Shown: one piece after another, positions 1 to 11,899 of the stretch
Numbering within the stretch: the stretch's first letter is position 1
How the letters are laid out: each line of letters opens with the position of its first letter
Assembly: GCA_050084515.1 (NCBI GenBank)
Contig: CM114272.1
Coordinates: 36,580,001 to 36,644,000 of the forward strand
From: Blasia pusilla
Lineage: Eukaryota; Marchantiophyta; Marchantiopsida; Blasiales
Length of the DNA stretch: 64,000 nucleotides
Direction: 5' to 3'
Notes under the pieces: generated by a model
Seen by the model: the letters and a program-made list of their open reading frames with translations, nothing else
Databases searched by the model: none
What the model was told of the DNA's origin: nothing
Position numbers and translations under genes: made by a program

Positions 1-332
1 AATTTATGACAATAAAAAATACATATTTGAGGAAAATATCTAAAGACAATTCTTAGGTAGAAAAGTACATAAAAAAATTTGAAGTAAAAGAAAAGGGAAA
101 ATAAGTTGGGATTTTAAAAGAAGGGACCTAATTCTATAATTATATATTGCTACTTAGGATTGCCGGTTAAGTTGTTAAATTCATCAATCGGTACAACTTC
201 CATTCTTACACATGGCCTAGAAATAGTTGCAAATTAATCAAGCGTGAGTCCGTGCTGGATGTGAATGGTGTTGTTATTGATTTATACAATCTCCTCAATC
301 TACCTTGTCAAAAACTTCTAGTTAGGTACTTT

Positions 333-628
333 TGTGGAAAAGCGCTAAGCAGCATAACTAGTGGAAGCGACTCTTACACACACCACCATGGAGAACAAAA
401 TTTGCAATGAAAAATAAGTGGAGGCTGGGTCATCTCAATTATCTAGGGTATGTACTAGAAATTCTTACCCTAACCTTAATCATAGTCTTGAGTTAGACTA
501 ACTATGATTAACTAACCCTAATTAAGATAATCATGCAACTGACTAGCCAAGACTAAGCACCCTACTTAGTGTGAGTATCATATGTAGCGATTTAGGTGTC
601 TTATGAGCTTGACTTTAACTCAATCACA
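333..628 (-). repeat. Left LTR of the copia element (3' LTR)
   Basis: Starts TGTGGAAAAGC and ends ..AATCACA, giving the TG..CA termini usual for LTRs. It aligns over its whole length with 5183-5490, sharing for example CACCACCATGGAGAACAAAA and the later GTTAGACTAA block. The two copies differ by many substitutions and small indels, so the insertion is old. Confidence 0.85.
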
Positions 629-699
629 ATACTCCCCATGAAGCTCATATCGATATCTCTACGCCTAAATCATTTCTAAACATCTCAAACTTATCTCTA

Positions 700-830
700 G
701 AAAAATGCCTTAGTAAAGATGTCAACAATTTGCTGAATCTGTACACCTATATACACAGATCAATTTCTCCTCAACACTTTTCTCTCATAAAATGATAGTG
801 CACACTCAACATGCTTTATCTGAGCATGAA
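700..830 (-). pseudogene. Copia RNase H C-terminal remnant
   Basis: On the minus strand this reads as the end of a copia RNase H. A stretch resembling the H-x-FxREKV segment is followed by the family's closing DIFTKAL motif at about 705-723. Stop codons lie inside. It sits just upstream (element sense) of the 3' LTR, where this domain belongs. Confidence 0.75.
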
Positions 831-1714
831 ACAAAGTTATTAGCAAACTTGATGCTACTAATATTATTTGCATATATTACACTAGGTCTAAGTTACTAAC
901 ACAAATATCAACAATTAATCAATAAACCACACCGGCTGAATCTTTTGCATTGGTTGCTCCTCTGTACTCGACCTATGTTGAAGATAAAGCAAATATACGT
1001 TACTTCTTTGAAGCCCAACTTAAAGTGCCGCTTCCCAAAAATAAATGAATAATCGGATGTGGGTGTGGATCAAACATGTTTCTACCTTTAATCGACATCT
1101 GTGAATCTATAATTAGAAAGTTGGAGAAGAGTTCAAATTGAAGTCGAGGTGAATAAAGAAATTTCCCACTCACCACATAATCCTCCTCTGACATCAAGGT
1201 GAGGGTTTCGAGGTGCTTGCATGAAGCCCGACTCACTGGAGGCAAACACCATAACTCAAATCTGGTCTGGTTATAGTTAGATGGATCAAACACAACCATA
1301 CCCCTGTACATATTAGAAGTTCAGTTTACTCTCCTTGTCCACTCTTAACTTCACTCTCGATCCAACGATATAGACATTTAGCTTACAATTTTGTCATACC
1401 ATATTTTGAAAGCATATGAAGAGAATATTGTCGTTGTAGTAACCATATGCTCTCTCCAGCCTTGATAAACTCAATACCAAGAAATTGCTTGAGTTCTCCC
1501 AAGTCCTTCATATCAAATTCTGCTTGTAACCAAAAGCTTGACTTGTTGTACCATTTCTTCAATACTCCCGATAATCAGGAGATCATCAATATATAACAAA
1601 ATGAGAACCCGTATGATCTTTTCTTCTCAAGATATAGAGCAGAATCAGAATCACATACCTAAACCCAACTCTTGTAGGAGCGTATGTAATCTTGCCATAT
1701 CAAGCTCTTGGAGC

Positions 1715-2065
1715 TTATTTTGAAACCAATATAGAGCTTGCTTCAGCCTGCATCGTCAAAAATGGAAACTTAGGATGCTTGTATCGGTGGTTGGTCATAT
1801 ATACCTCCTTGTATAGATCTCCATTCAAAGGCATTCTTGACATCATGATATAATCTCCACTTTTTACTTCTTTGCCTTTAACCACTCTTCTCGTAGTTGC
1901 CATCTTTACTAACAAGAGCTAAATTTTTTTCTCATAATCGATACCATATTGTTGTGCATAGCCCTTAATACCAATCTCACTTTGTATACCCATTAATTGT
2001 ACCATCTTGGTTGCGCTTGATTTTATAAACCCCTTGCAACCAATAAACTTTCTTACCATAAGGTA
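1715..2065 (-). pseudogene. Copia reverse transcriptase remnant
   Basis: Minus-strand pieces in several frames match the copia reverse transcriptase N-terminal half: VYKIKRNQDGTI near 1990-2030, AQQYGIDYE near 1932-1958, DVKNAF-like sequence and NGDLYKEVYM near 1797-1827, then QALYWFQ near 1722-1742 (normally KALYGLKQ). One open stretch of 66 codons (1715-1915) covers part of it. The catalytic YxDD region further downstream was not found in frame. Frame changes and stops make it non-functional. Confidence 0.85.
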
Positions 2066-2639
2066 TATATATCAACCCGACTCCCATCTCGTGTGATGTC
2101 TTAATGTAACAAGCTCTTCCTCCGCAGCTTCAATCCATTCGACTTTGCTTGACTTCTTGAAATAACTTCGGCTCCTATTCTTGAAGGGTAGTCATCATAT
2201 ATACATGATGTGTGTTAGAAACCTTCATTTATGAATCTATGAACTAGATGTGTAACTATACTTGATCTCTGAAGTTGTTGTTTAGAGGTAGATGCCTCTA
2301 ACACTTGACTCGACTTTAACTAGTGTCAGCGTTTGAATCGTGCTCTTTCCGTCCATGGACTCACATATTTAACTTATGAATCTCGATCTCTCCTAATCTG
2401 CACTAAATACTTGGGAAAGTTGAAGATAATGTACGTTGTTTTACAATCATATTCTCCCCCTCAACAAGCGAGTTTAGAGGTGGAATAGGCTCGGATGGAG
2501 CATACTGCATGACTTTAGCTCATAAAGAAAATATCTAAATCTAATAATAAAAATTTGGGGTCTAATTTCTATAGCGTCTCATAAGGAACATGAGCATAAC
2601 AAATACAACCAAATACTTTCAAGAAGGAAAAATCAGGTT

Positions 2640-3067
2640 TTACTTAGTGTGAAGACTTCAAATGGAGTTTTATCATGAACTCTTCTTTGTTGAGTTAGGT
2701 TGATTAAAGAAGACTTCATGCTACAACCTTTGCCCAATATACCTTAGGCATGTTCTTCTCATTCCAACATAGCTGTGCCCTTCAACAATATGTCAATTCT
2801 TTCTCTCTTGCCACTCTATTTTGTTGTGGAGTGTAACGGCAATCACTTGAGATTGGATGCCATTCGACATAAATAGTCAACAAACTGCCCATTTGAAAAA
2901 TACTCTCCTCCTCCATCACAATGCAATTTTTGGAATGTGTTCTCAATCCCCGATTGTCTACTAGAACTTTGAATGTTTGGAACACAGAATATCTCTGACA
3001 GCTTCAGAAAGTATACCCATATATATCTAAAAGTGATCAATAAATGAAACAAAGTATTGGCAACCAC
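2640..3067 (-). pseudogene. Copia integrase core remnant
   Basis: Two overlapping minus-strand frames together show the integrase core: a KLSEIFCVPNIQSSS stretch, a degenerate CDGGGEY (family: R-S-D-N-G-G-E-Y, containing the second catalytic Asp) near 2910-2930, and RYTPQQNRVAREKE near 2791-2838 (family: YTPQQNGVAERKN, with the catalytic Glu region). The frame shifts between these blocks, so the enzyme is dead. Its position between the gag piece and the reverse transcriptase is the copia order. Confidence 0.85.
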
Positions 3068-3854
3068 TAAGGCTATGTTGTGATGCTATCTACACATCAT
3101 TGTGGATCAACTCCAATATCTGGATGCTCTTCTACCTTGCTTTGGAAAAAATCTAAGCTTGTTTTCCAAATTGGCAAGCAAGACATATCTCTAATGTAGC
3201 ATATTTCGTAAATTTGGGGAATCCCCTATTACTATATTAGATGATGAAGGACTCGTAATCTTTGAAGATTCATATGTAATTCTTTTATGCCACACGTTTT
3301 AGATACGTGACTTGTTGGCGGTTTGACCATACATTATTGTTTGAATCTCTAGCATAGGAACATCTAATTGGAACATTCTGCTGATCTAGTTCCTTTAGCT
3401 ATAAATGATGGTCATCCATTGTTTGAATGAAATAACCGTATGCGTTAAAATTCACTTGATAACCCGTGTTGTACTACTCATCCTACAGAATCAAGTTTCT
3501 TTTTATGGTAAAGGAACATAGAGAATATTTCAAGAGCACAAAGACCATGTAATGCTATTGGAACTTTATCGGTATGGGTGATATGATGTTGAGTGTCATC
3601 TCATGAGCAAAGTGGAAGATCTCTTACCGCTCAAACTACCCGAACCATTTAGCTTGTGAGTCATATGATTTGATACACGAGTCAATCTACCAATTTCTTT
3701 GTCGAGTCTTTCTTGACCATTGCTCCCCATATGAGTTATGACCAAGAGATGCTCCGTTTGTGAATGTTGTTGTTCTTGGTACTACCATAGACTTTTTGGC
3801 TTCATAGATTTTGTTGTTTATGAAGCTCCTATTCTCATGTATGCCTTCTTTCTT

Positions 3855-3910
3855 GAAGCCAAACTTTGCATAGTGACCCTTTATCCCACGATAATTGCAA
3901 GATCAGGGAC
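3855..3910 (-). pseudogene. Copia gag zinc-knuckle remnant
   Basis: The minus strand reads CNYRGIKGHYAKFG, close to the CCHC nucleocapsid knuckle C-x2-C-x4-H-x4-C but with the second and last cysteines changed. It lies on the gag side of the integrase, as expected. The remaining gag region up to the right LTR shows no other motif I can name. Confidence 0.6.
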
Positions 3911-5167
3911 CCTCTCCCAAAAACCTCGACCGCGGTTTCCACCATCACCACCTTGATTGTGTGTGGTCTTGGTTAGTAGTTGATTGAGTAGCGTTATATT
4001 GAGTCTCTTCCTCCATATGCTTGATATCCATCATGACCATGGAAGCTTCTGCCATGACCCTTGCCTTTTTTATCCATAACGTGCAATAGCACACACTCTC
4101 TTGCAAGCTAGACGAGCTACATTTGCTTTACTAGCGCATCTCTTCATTGATTATGAGGCACTAACTCTTGAAAAGGTTGGATACTTATCTCTCGAGAGAT
4201 AGAGGTCTCAAAGACTTGTAATCCTTTGGAAGGCCTTGAAGAGTGAACAAAATTAGATCATCATCTTCTCTTGTCATTCACTATTATTCAAGTGATCAAC
4301 AATATATAGAAATCTCAAAATATAATCGTGATGCTCTCGATCCTTTCCTCACTTTGTTCAATTGTTGTTTCAATTGAAGCTTTCTGGCCTTTGTAGATGT
4401 CTGGAACAACTTTTCCAATGCATCCGGGCCTTCTTCAAAATATCAACATCTTGAATGTGACGTATCATGGCAAATTGATGCGTTATTGAAATGTAGTGGA
4501 TTACTTGCCTTCGTCTGTTCCAGGCGTGAACATTCAAGTTGTTGAGTTACCTTCTAAGCAGCCTCATCACGTCATGACAAGCTCCCGCGGTTCTTGACCC
4601 ATGAAATTGTTTCATGCGAAACTTCCGGACATTGTAATTCTGCTTATCTAGCTTCTCACGTGATTGCTATTGAAATACTCCATGACGAATGATTTCACTC
4701 AAAAACACATAATTTTAGGCTTTCTATTGCTCCAATGAAGCATAGACCATTCTACCAGAAATAGACCAGAAATTTGCCAAAAATTGATCAACTTTATAAA
4801 AGAACTAGTCAAAATTAGCTTGTAGAGAGCAAACAAGACAACTTTTCTTGATTGCACTTTCCTGCAAGAAATTGCACTCAGAGCTCCGGCATGTCAAAAA
4901 TCAAGCAATTTTGGGTGCGTTGGAAAGCTCTCTACGAGCTCTAAAAATGGCTAGAACAAGTTTTTGGAATTTTGACCACTACGGACTCAGATGGCTTACT
5001 CGGCACTGAAAGCCTTAAAAATGCCTCTAAAGTTTTATCACCGTCAAAGCTCAATTTGAAATCTGACTGCATGACTCAAGAAAAAACTTCCTTCTCCCAA
5101 ACTGAAAATTTTCCTTCTCTTGCCTCTCTTCTCTCCTCCAAACACCAAGAATTTCAAGTAATGTTCT

Positions 5168-5182
5168 CTATAGCTCATACAA
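5168..5182 (-). other. Degenerate tRNA-iMet primer-binding site
   Basis: Immediately inside the right (5') LTR the minus strand reads TTGTATGAGCTATAG, resembling the usual copia primer site TGGTATCAGAGC. Position and partial match support it; the sequence is no longer a perfect complement. Confidence 0.5.
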
Positions 5183-5490
5183 TGTGGAAAAGCATTAAAC
5201 AAAGCATAATTGGTGGAAAACGGCTCTTACAAACACACACCACCATGGAGAACAAAATTTTCAATGAGAGAAAATAAGTGGGAGGCTGGTCCCCTTATCA
5301 ATTATATAGGATATGTACAAGTAATCTTAATCTTAACCATAGTATCGAGTTAGACTAAGCGTGATTAATAAACCTAGTTAAGATAATCGTCGCAAATAAC
5401 TAACCTTGATTAAAGCTTCCCTACTTTGTGTGAATACCAAATGTAGTAGTTCAGGTCTCTCATGAGCTTGGCTGTAACTCAATCTTTAAT
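5183..5490 (-). repeat. Right LTR of the copia element (5' LTR)
   Basis: Begins TGTGGAAAAGC like the left copy and aligns with it to the block ending ACTCAATC. The outer end is blurred (AATCTTTA where the left copy has AATCACA), so the boundary is uncertain by a few bases. Confidence 0.85.
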
Positions 5491-8030
5491 ATTTTCTATT
5501 CATCAATTAATGTCGGAAGCCAGTCAAAGCTAGTAAAAGCGAGAATGCGGCGTAGTTCACAATTGGTACAACACTAGAAAGTGATGGACTTCCCACTATG
5601 GATGTTGGATTGTGGATGCATCTAGTTTTTCTGAGATAGTACAGATCTGATGCATATTATTCTACATTTTCTTTACGTGATGCAATCGTCATAGTCAATA
5701 TTTTTATCTTGTAGAGCTTCATGTGGTGAAAAAAAGTTTTCTGTAAAATGTATCTTCAAAGTGATATCTACCCTCTTGTATGTATAAGTGGCGGCTACAA
5801 GAAATAATGGTAGTCAATCGAGAATTCAGGTATGTTACCTTCTTTTTTCTTAGGCTTATATGATTTGCATTTTACTTATCATTTATGTATCACGTTTACT
5901 CTTCTCTATAAAGTTATATTACCCATTTTATCTCAATTTCTTCACAGTGCACATGAACTCCAAAGATCTTTAGTCTTGTGAAACTCGGTGTGTTGCTAAG
6001 GAGTAGTGCTGTTAACAAATGATGTTGGGATTAGCCCCTTATGGATGAGTGGTTGTTAACAAATCATTGGGTAGTGCATGGTGAAGGGCCAATGAGCTCC
6101 TTACCATATTTTAGTTTATGTATCCACATAACCCGGAAGACACAATGGATCTGCCGCAATGTTTGGTAAGGAAGCTGGGTTGATGCTCGTAGAATTTACA
6201 CTAGTTAACTACTACACTATACCTACTAAGCTACACCTCCTTCTCTTCTGTGACGGAATAAAGCTTTACTACTCTAAGTTGTTAACACTTACCTGGTGCA
6301 CAAGCAAGGGGCTCTATCTGCAAGATTGCATAGATGTACCTTCTTTTAGTTTCCTCAATTGTAGCTCTCATGGTTTAGAGCTACTTTACATTTACTACTA
6401 CTACTTTACACAAATGAGAGCTATCTTTGTGTAGATATTTCTTGATTTCATCCTTCTCCTTTTCAATTGACATTCTACAATCCATCTTCACATCTCATCT
6501 CTTTCCTGCTTCTATTATCCTACTTAGCCCCCATGGTTCTTATGGAAGATGAGCTACTAAACGTTTGTACTACCAATTTTGTGGCTCAGACTATGTTATC
6601 ATAGGTGCTTCGCTTTCCTTCATTGTGCTCCTTTTCACTGACTACTAGTGTTTCACTATCCCACCTTCAAATCTAACCTTATTTACAACCCATTTAATTC
6701 ATCACATCAATGGTAGGCATAGTGTCTGCATTTTACTTATTGTGGACCTCCGATGTGGTAAATATATCCCTTGAATTACATTTTAAGAGTATCACATACC
6801 TAGTACCTATGCCAGCCCCTCATCCTGAACACGGATTGCACACCAAGACTACAATGGTTTAGCCCAATTCGTGGTCATGTATGACAACTCATAATACTTG
6901 ATTTTGCCTCAGAACCCACCATTTCAGCCAACAATTACTCAGTTCCAACTTGTAGTATCAGACACTAGAGGGGTTGATTTCTGGTGGCCTTCGTAACTCA
7001 CATGACCATGCTAGCTCTACTTAACATTTAGCTACTAGCAGCTCTTGATGTCTCTTTATGCATCCACAAACAATAAAACTATAACTAATCTTAGTAACTA
7101 GCCTACCCACCATCCTTGTCTCCCCAAGTATTTTTATTCTTGCATCTCTATCTAGCATTTAAATACATTTAGCCCATCAAAATAAGTACCATATAACAAG
7201 CTGAACTACTCCTTTTTGCACTTAAAGATCCTTGCTAAACACCTTGTTTAACCCCTTTTCTTCATTATGCAAGTAATACTGATCCACACCCATTTACAAT
7301 GTTAATATAGTGTCCTTCTCATGTATTAATTCATTATCTGCATGAATGCTGAACATAGTTCCATAATCCAGCATCTGTCATTCAACAATCTTTGCATATC
7401 TGATGTGCAATATATTTGCGACATTACATGTGTGTACTACACCTTGTAAACACCCTCATAGTTAAAGTCCTCTATCGAGTGATTGAAATTTTCAGTTGAA
7501 CCACTATCTATCTCTAGGAGTGTATATTTTAGACAAATGCCTAGAAACTCTCCTACAACCATAAGTCTAGCTACCTTTGCTCCAGTCTTAGTTCCATATT
7601 TTGTATATGCTCTAAATATTGATCCACTACTTTTTATGGAAACAAAATGTAAGTCGGATAAGAAGAACAACCTTATCCCGAGCCCGGTTATTATCAAGGA
7701 GTTTGATCTCTGTCATAACATATAAATTAGCTTGTTTATCCACTTGTGAGGCAACTCTTATCAATCATCAAACTCACTTGATGCATGTTTGCCCCTCTGT
7801 GCAATATGATAAAAGCTACTACAACCAGGAGATTCGAATTCCAGGCGTTCGGATGTAGAACATAGAAAAAGGTTATAATAGTGTAGAAGTCATGCAAAGT
7901 TGAGGCATGCCAACGCTATAAAATAATTACACAAGCGATCTGTAGGGCTTGGGTAGATATAGATGTTCTATTAAGCGCAATAAAAAGTTACAATACTCAT
8001 TCTTGAATAATAAGATCGCATACAAATTAC
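5491..8030. other. No gene recognised between the two LTR elements
   Basis: AT-rich sequence with only short open stretches (up to about 90 codons), none with a motif or composition I can assign. Probably old repeat debris. Confidence 0.5.
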
Positions 8031-8135
8031 TACACAACATACATCGCTATCACCAAACATACATATAAACACGACGATTCCATGCTAACTCATGACATCC
8101 AAACAACGAGGCGAGAAATACCAAAATATCTCAAT
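8031..8135. repeat. Direct repeat block, outer copy beside gypsy left LTR
   Basis: About 105 bp beginning TACACAACATACATCG and ending AATATCTCAAT. It recurs at 8652-8757 at roughly 90 percent identity by eye. The two copies lie on either side of the gypsy left LTR (8143 to about 8640). Confidence 0.8.
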
Positions 8136-8142
8136 AAATCAA

Positions 8143-8640
8143 TGAAATCTCAAATCAACATCTCACACAAGCTCTCCATGGTGTGCACTCTCTCTCATGT
8201 CAAATCAAACTCACTCTCTAATATGAGAAGCTTGGGTTACACACACAAGGCAAGGAAGACCATAACTCTGCCTCATGCCAAGAGAGAAATGAGCTCTCAA
8301 GCTCTCTCCCCTTGGAGGTATATCCCCTTCCCTCTCCCAAGCTCTCTCTCGTAACTTATTCTCGTAGGTCACCCGCTTGGCTCTTGCCTCAACTGTAGCG
8401 GTCAAGAACCACTTCCAAAAATGGAAATTCAACTATATTTCAAATAGAAACTTACCCATAATAGTAAGTTTCTTTATATGGCTCAAATGAGCCGGGCTTA
8501 ACGAAGGGGAAATCTGCTCTCCCGGGTTTTCCGTGGCCTCGGGAGTTACTCGACCTCTTGAGGCTGTCTCTAGTATCTCAAAATCTCTCTAATAGATATC
8601 GCCAATCTATCCTAAAATCATTGATAAATGTGAGTGCGCA
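8143..8640 (-). repeat. Left LTR of the gypsy element (3' LTR)
   Basis: Aligns with 16128-16600 from a TG dinucleotide onward. Shared features are the CTCTCCATGGTGTGCACTCTC block, a CCACTTCCAAAAxTGGAAA segment and a TGACCTCTTGAGGCT segment. The inner end is not well defined because the copies diverge after about 8600. Confidence 0.75.
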
Positions 8641-8651
8641 TGCACACTCGG

Positions 8652-8757
8652 CTACACAACATACATCGTTAATCACGAACATACACATAAACACGTACGA
8701 TCCCATACTAACTCATGGCATCAAACAATGAGGCGAGAAGTACCAAAATATCTCAAT
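8652..8757. repeat. Direct repeat block, inner copy beside gypsy left LTR
   Basis: Second copy of the ~105-bp block at 8031-8135. It is not present next to the right LTR, so it is not simply part of the LTR. Confidence 0.8.
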
Positions 8758-9833
8758 CGCCCCCTAGATGATGGTTAGGTCCTCTAACTCCAGGATAATC
8801 ATATATCCTACCTACCATGACATACATCTCTCGACCCCTAAGAGCAAAAGGTCGGTGCTCATGTGACCCCATCGTTAGTCACCTTCTTGTCATCCATATC
8901 ACACTCACAAGTCAGAATCTAGAACTACCTACTCTATGTACATCTAGGATACATCCATCGTCCCCAGGAACCTAGTGAGAGGTGGCATCAAACATGCCAT
9001 GTGCCATCCTCTCGAACATCCATCACGCCCACATAGCATAGTGGTTTCCCATCTGTGGAACCACACAACATACATTGCAAGCCTCAATAAACAACTCCTA
9101 AGCTTGGATCAATTGTACCATCAATGTTAGGAAAGGTGACATGCACAGTACACTTACGCATGGTCCTTCAAACCATACCATTGCGTCCCTCAATAAAAAG
9201 AACACTTGATGGCGGAATCTCATACACCAACGTTGTGGTGTCGTGCCTTCAATAGACATAGTCTTCACGATGAAACATCTGGATAGTGCATGATAACCAC
9301 CTCCCGAATAGTCGCATACCTCAACGTGTCTCGATGTTTGCGCAATCGCCAAGTTCTCAAACGCCATGGGCATCACTCTCTGCAGGCAACTCAGCCCTTT
9401 GAGAACATGGTCTCATCCATACATCAGGAGTCATCAAGGTTCAACACCTCATCAAAATCTTGACAAATGGTTGAAGAAAAATCTGGCTTCTCGTCATAAA
9501 GAAACAAAAGGAAAAGATGCTAAGTATATCTCCAACCCACGGCAATTGGAGGTCCCAATCTCTGGAGGTGAACTCTCTACAAGCCATACTTGCGTAATCC
9601 TCCCTTCACACCGTCTACACAACCCTCTTTTGCTAGTCCATCCATGCCTCGGATGATCTCACAAAGTGGTGCGATGGTCGTGTGCTGATCATATAAGGCC
9701 TCAAAACTCCCCGCGAAACTCCATGTACCTTGGTGTCAGCACCTCAAGTAGAGCACCAAAATGACTCAATACTCGATCTAGGAAGGTATCATTGACTCCC
9801 TCACTCGCTTAAATGCAACCAACTCTATCCACT

Positions 9834-10208
9834 TCAAAAGTGCTCTATCATCACCAACACATAATGACTATGAGCTCTATCAAAGGGCAAGGTCTTGCAA
9901 AATCCAAACTCCATCGATAACCCAAACCCATAATCGAAAAGGATGCAAGTGTGGAGTGGGAGCATTGAATGATGTCTCACCCTATCACAAATCATATGCA
10001 CCGCCAAAAATATTGTTGAATATCTATCTACATGCCACCAAAAATTGAATTTGAAGCAAGCTACATGTCGCTTCACTCCAAAATGACCCAACTCCTTGTG
10101 ACATGTCGCACTAATGTGCTCTCTGTGAATGGATGAGGCACTAAACGTGACTCTACATCCTCCCATAATCGTAAAACATATGCCTTCCCACGAACCTTTG
10201 GCCCTCAT
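9834..10208 (-). pseudogene. Gypsy integrase remnant
   Basis: An open stretch of 124 codons on the minus strand covers the zinc-binding and early core parts of a gypsy integrase: HKELGHFGVKRH (family H-x3-GH-x-G), then FWWHVDRY, VCDRVR-like CDRVRHHSM, a segment equivalent to MGLGYRWSLDF, and HYVLVMIEHF (family: YVLVMIEHFSKW, after the first catalytic Asp). The second zinc cysteine pair is altered and the reading frame ends before the rest of the core. Its position left of the RNase H matches gypsy order on this strand. This is a relic, not an active enzyme. Confidence 0.87.
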
Positions 10209-10540
10209 TTGTGGGATCGATCTCTCTCTCTAGCACTCATTGTGCTTTTGACAATGCTACCCTAAGATACTCTGACTACCCATTGTCTTGAATATCTTGG
10301 AATCAACAACTCAACTCCTCTCAACTCTCTCTAGATCTGAGGACTCTCCATCAAACTCACCATCAAAGTCCATCACCAACAATAAGCCCAAGGTGTGCCG
10401 CGTGCCATCTTGGCACCAACTCCTCATCACTCTCACCATGCCATCGACTCTAGTGCGATCTTCTTGACTCTCAGCATGGATTATGACTCAAACCATCATC
10501 ATGATTAACGTCCAGTCTATGTACATCACCTGAAAAATCA

Positions 10541-10760
10541 TACTCTTGCAATATCAAAGCCCACCTCGTAAGCTTCCCTATGAGCTTGTCGGACTCCATC
10601 ATCCACTTAAGTGGTTGATGATCAATGATAATATTAAAAGGGATTCAAACAATAAAGCATCTAAAATGTGGGCCCTTTGCTATCTGACCAAGCATTCTCC
10701 CTCATACAAGCTATACTTTGTCTCTACATCGTTATTTGATCGACTTGCATAAGCAACCAC
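10541..10760 (-). pseudogene. Gypsy RNase H remnant
   Basis: Minus-strand reading gives VAYASRSNNDVETKYSLYEG, which is the gypsy RNase H opening segment (family: ASRSNNKAE.NYSSYEGE). After frame changes it continues into a DHQPLKWLM-like and KLTGKLARWAL-like stretch at about 10,560-10,630. The order and spacing are right for the domain that follows the reverse transcriptase. Stops and frame breaks disable it. Confidence 0.82.
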
Positions 10761-11069
10761 AAACTCTCTACCATCATCTTGATCCTAAGTGAGCACAATT
10801 CAAGCCCCAACATGCTCCAATCGGTGTGCCTTTCAATGGACACCCCGATAGCTCTCCTCAAAATGGTGCGGATGTCAGCTTCTCCTTGAGTACATGGAAA
10901 GCTTCTTGCTCATCACCCCATTGCCACTCCTGATCCAATTTAGTCAAGTGGGCTTTGCAATCGTAATAAACCCCTTCACCTACAGTCGATAGAAGTTAGC
11001 TAATCCCCCATGAATGCACGAACTCGGCTCACATCATAGGGCGTGGAATGCGTGAAATAGCCTCTACCT

Positions 11070-11743
11070 TCATTTGTTGAACTCCCAATCCTCAAGGTAG
11101 ATCATATGACCCAAGTACTCAATTTGCATGGAAGAACTTGCATTTGTCAAGATGTAACCCAACCCATGAGCTCTCAATCGCTCAAACACCAATCCTCTAA
11201 TGTTCTCATGCTCCTCAGCGGTAGCACTAAAGACCAAGATGTCATCAATGTAACATCTGGCAAAATCAACTTGCCAAGATTCTATCCATGACCCTCTGAA
11301 ACTCAACCGGGCATTTTTAACCCAAATGGTAAGAATCGCCATTGATACAAGCAATCCCATGTGTATCTATACCCCAAAATGCCATCTTCTTGGACTTTCC
11401 TCCAATTTGATAGGCAACTGATGGTATCCGCTCAAAATCCAACAATTTAAGACTCTTGGCCAATTGCATTAAATATCTCCTCAGGAGTAGGCATGGCATA
11501 CCTATCCGACTTCGTATGTCGGTTGATAGGTCGGTAATCTCCACACATCCGCCTATCCGTATAATTGCCATGCATATCCTTCTTAGCCGGCATGACTGTG
11601 GCAGATGCATACTCTCCATGTGACATCTCCACCAATCCTGCCTCTAGCAAGTCCTGACTCCTACTCTGAATCAACGCCCTCTCCATGTCACTGTACCTGT
11701 AGGGTCGTCGAAAGATAGGAGTGTCGTCGGACAACTCAATCAC
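11070..11743 (-). pseudogene. Gypsy reverse transcriptase remnant
   Basis: Three overlapping minus-strand frames carry the domain. The N-terminal part reads RRPYRYS, YRPINRHTKSDRYAMPTP and EEIFNAIGQ (about 11,450-11,740). A middle part has FWGIDTHG-like sequence. The catalytic part reads DFARCYIDDILVFS, keeping the YIDD active-site box, followed by ERLRAHGL and EYLGHMIY (about 11,080-11,290). The frame breaks at least twice between these blocks. YIDD is the variant usual in gypsy elements, and the retained motifs make this the best-preserved part of the element. Confidence 0.9.
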
Positions 11744-11899
11744 GGATCATTAGACCTTCAACATCCCCAAGTCATTCTTACTAAATGCAAAACTCCTATA
11801 ACTCCTAAAAATTGGTGTATCCGACCTCTCTCTCCTGTCAACTTAGGGCCAATGTTTGGCTCCCAAGTCTCCTCAGTAACCATGTCAGGCGTAGGAGAT

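Larger units (their letters stand above)
333..5490 (-). mobile_element. Ty1-copia LTR retrotransposon, decayed, both LTRs present
   Basis: Two similar ~300-bp terminal repeats (333-628 and about 5183-5490) enclose minus-strand remains of a copia polyprotein in the order expected for this superfamily: zinc-knuckle gag piece near 3.9 kb, integrase at 2.8-3.07 kb, reverse transcriptase at 1.7-2.1 kb, RNase H end near 0.7-0.83 kb. No domain stays in one frame, so the copy is non-autonomous. The inner edge of the right LTR carries a degenerate initiator-Met primer site. I did not find a convincing target-site duplication. The family is known to copy itself through an RNA intermediate in cytoplasmic particles; this copy can at most be mobilised in trans. 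Confidence 0.88.
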
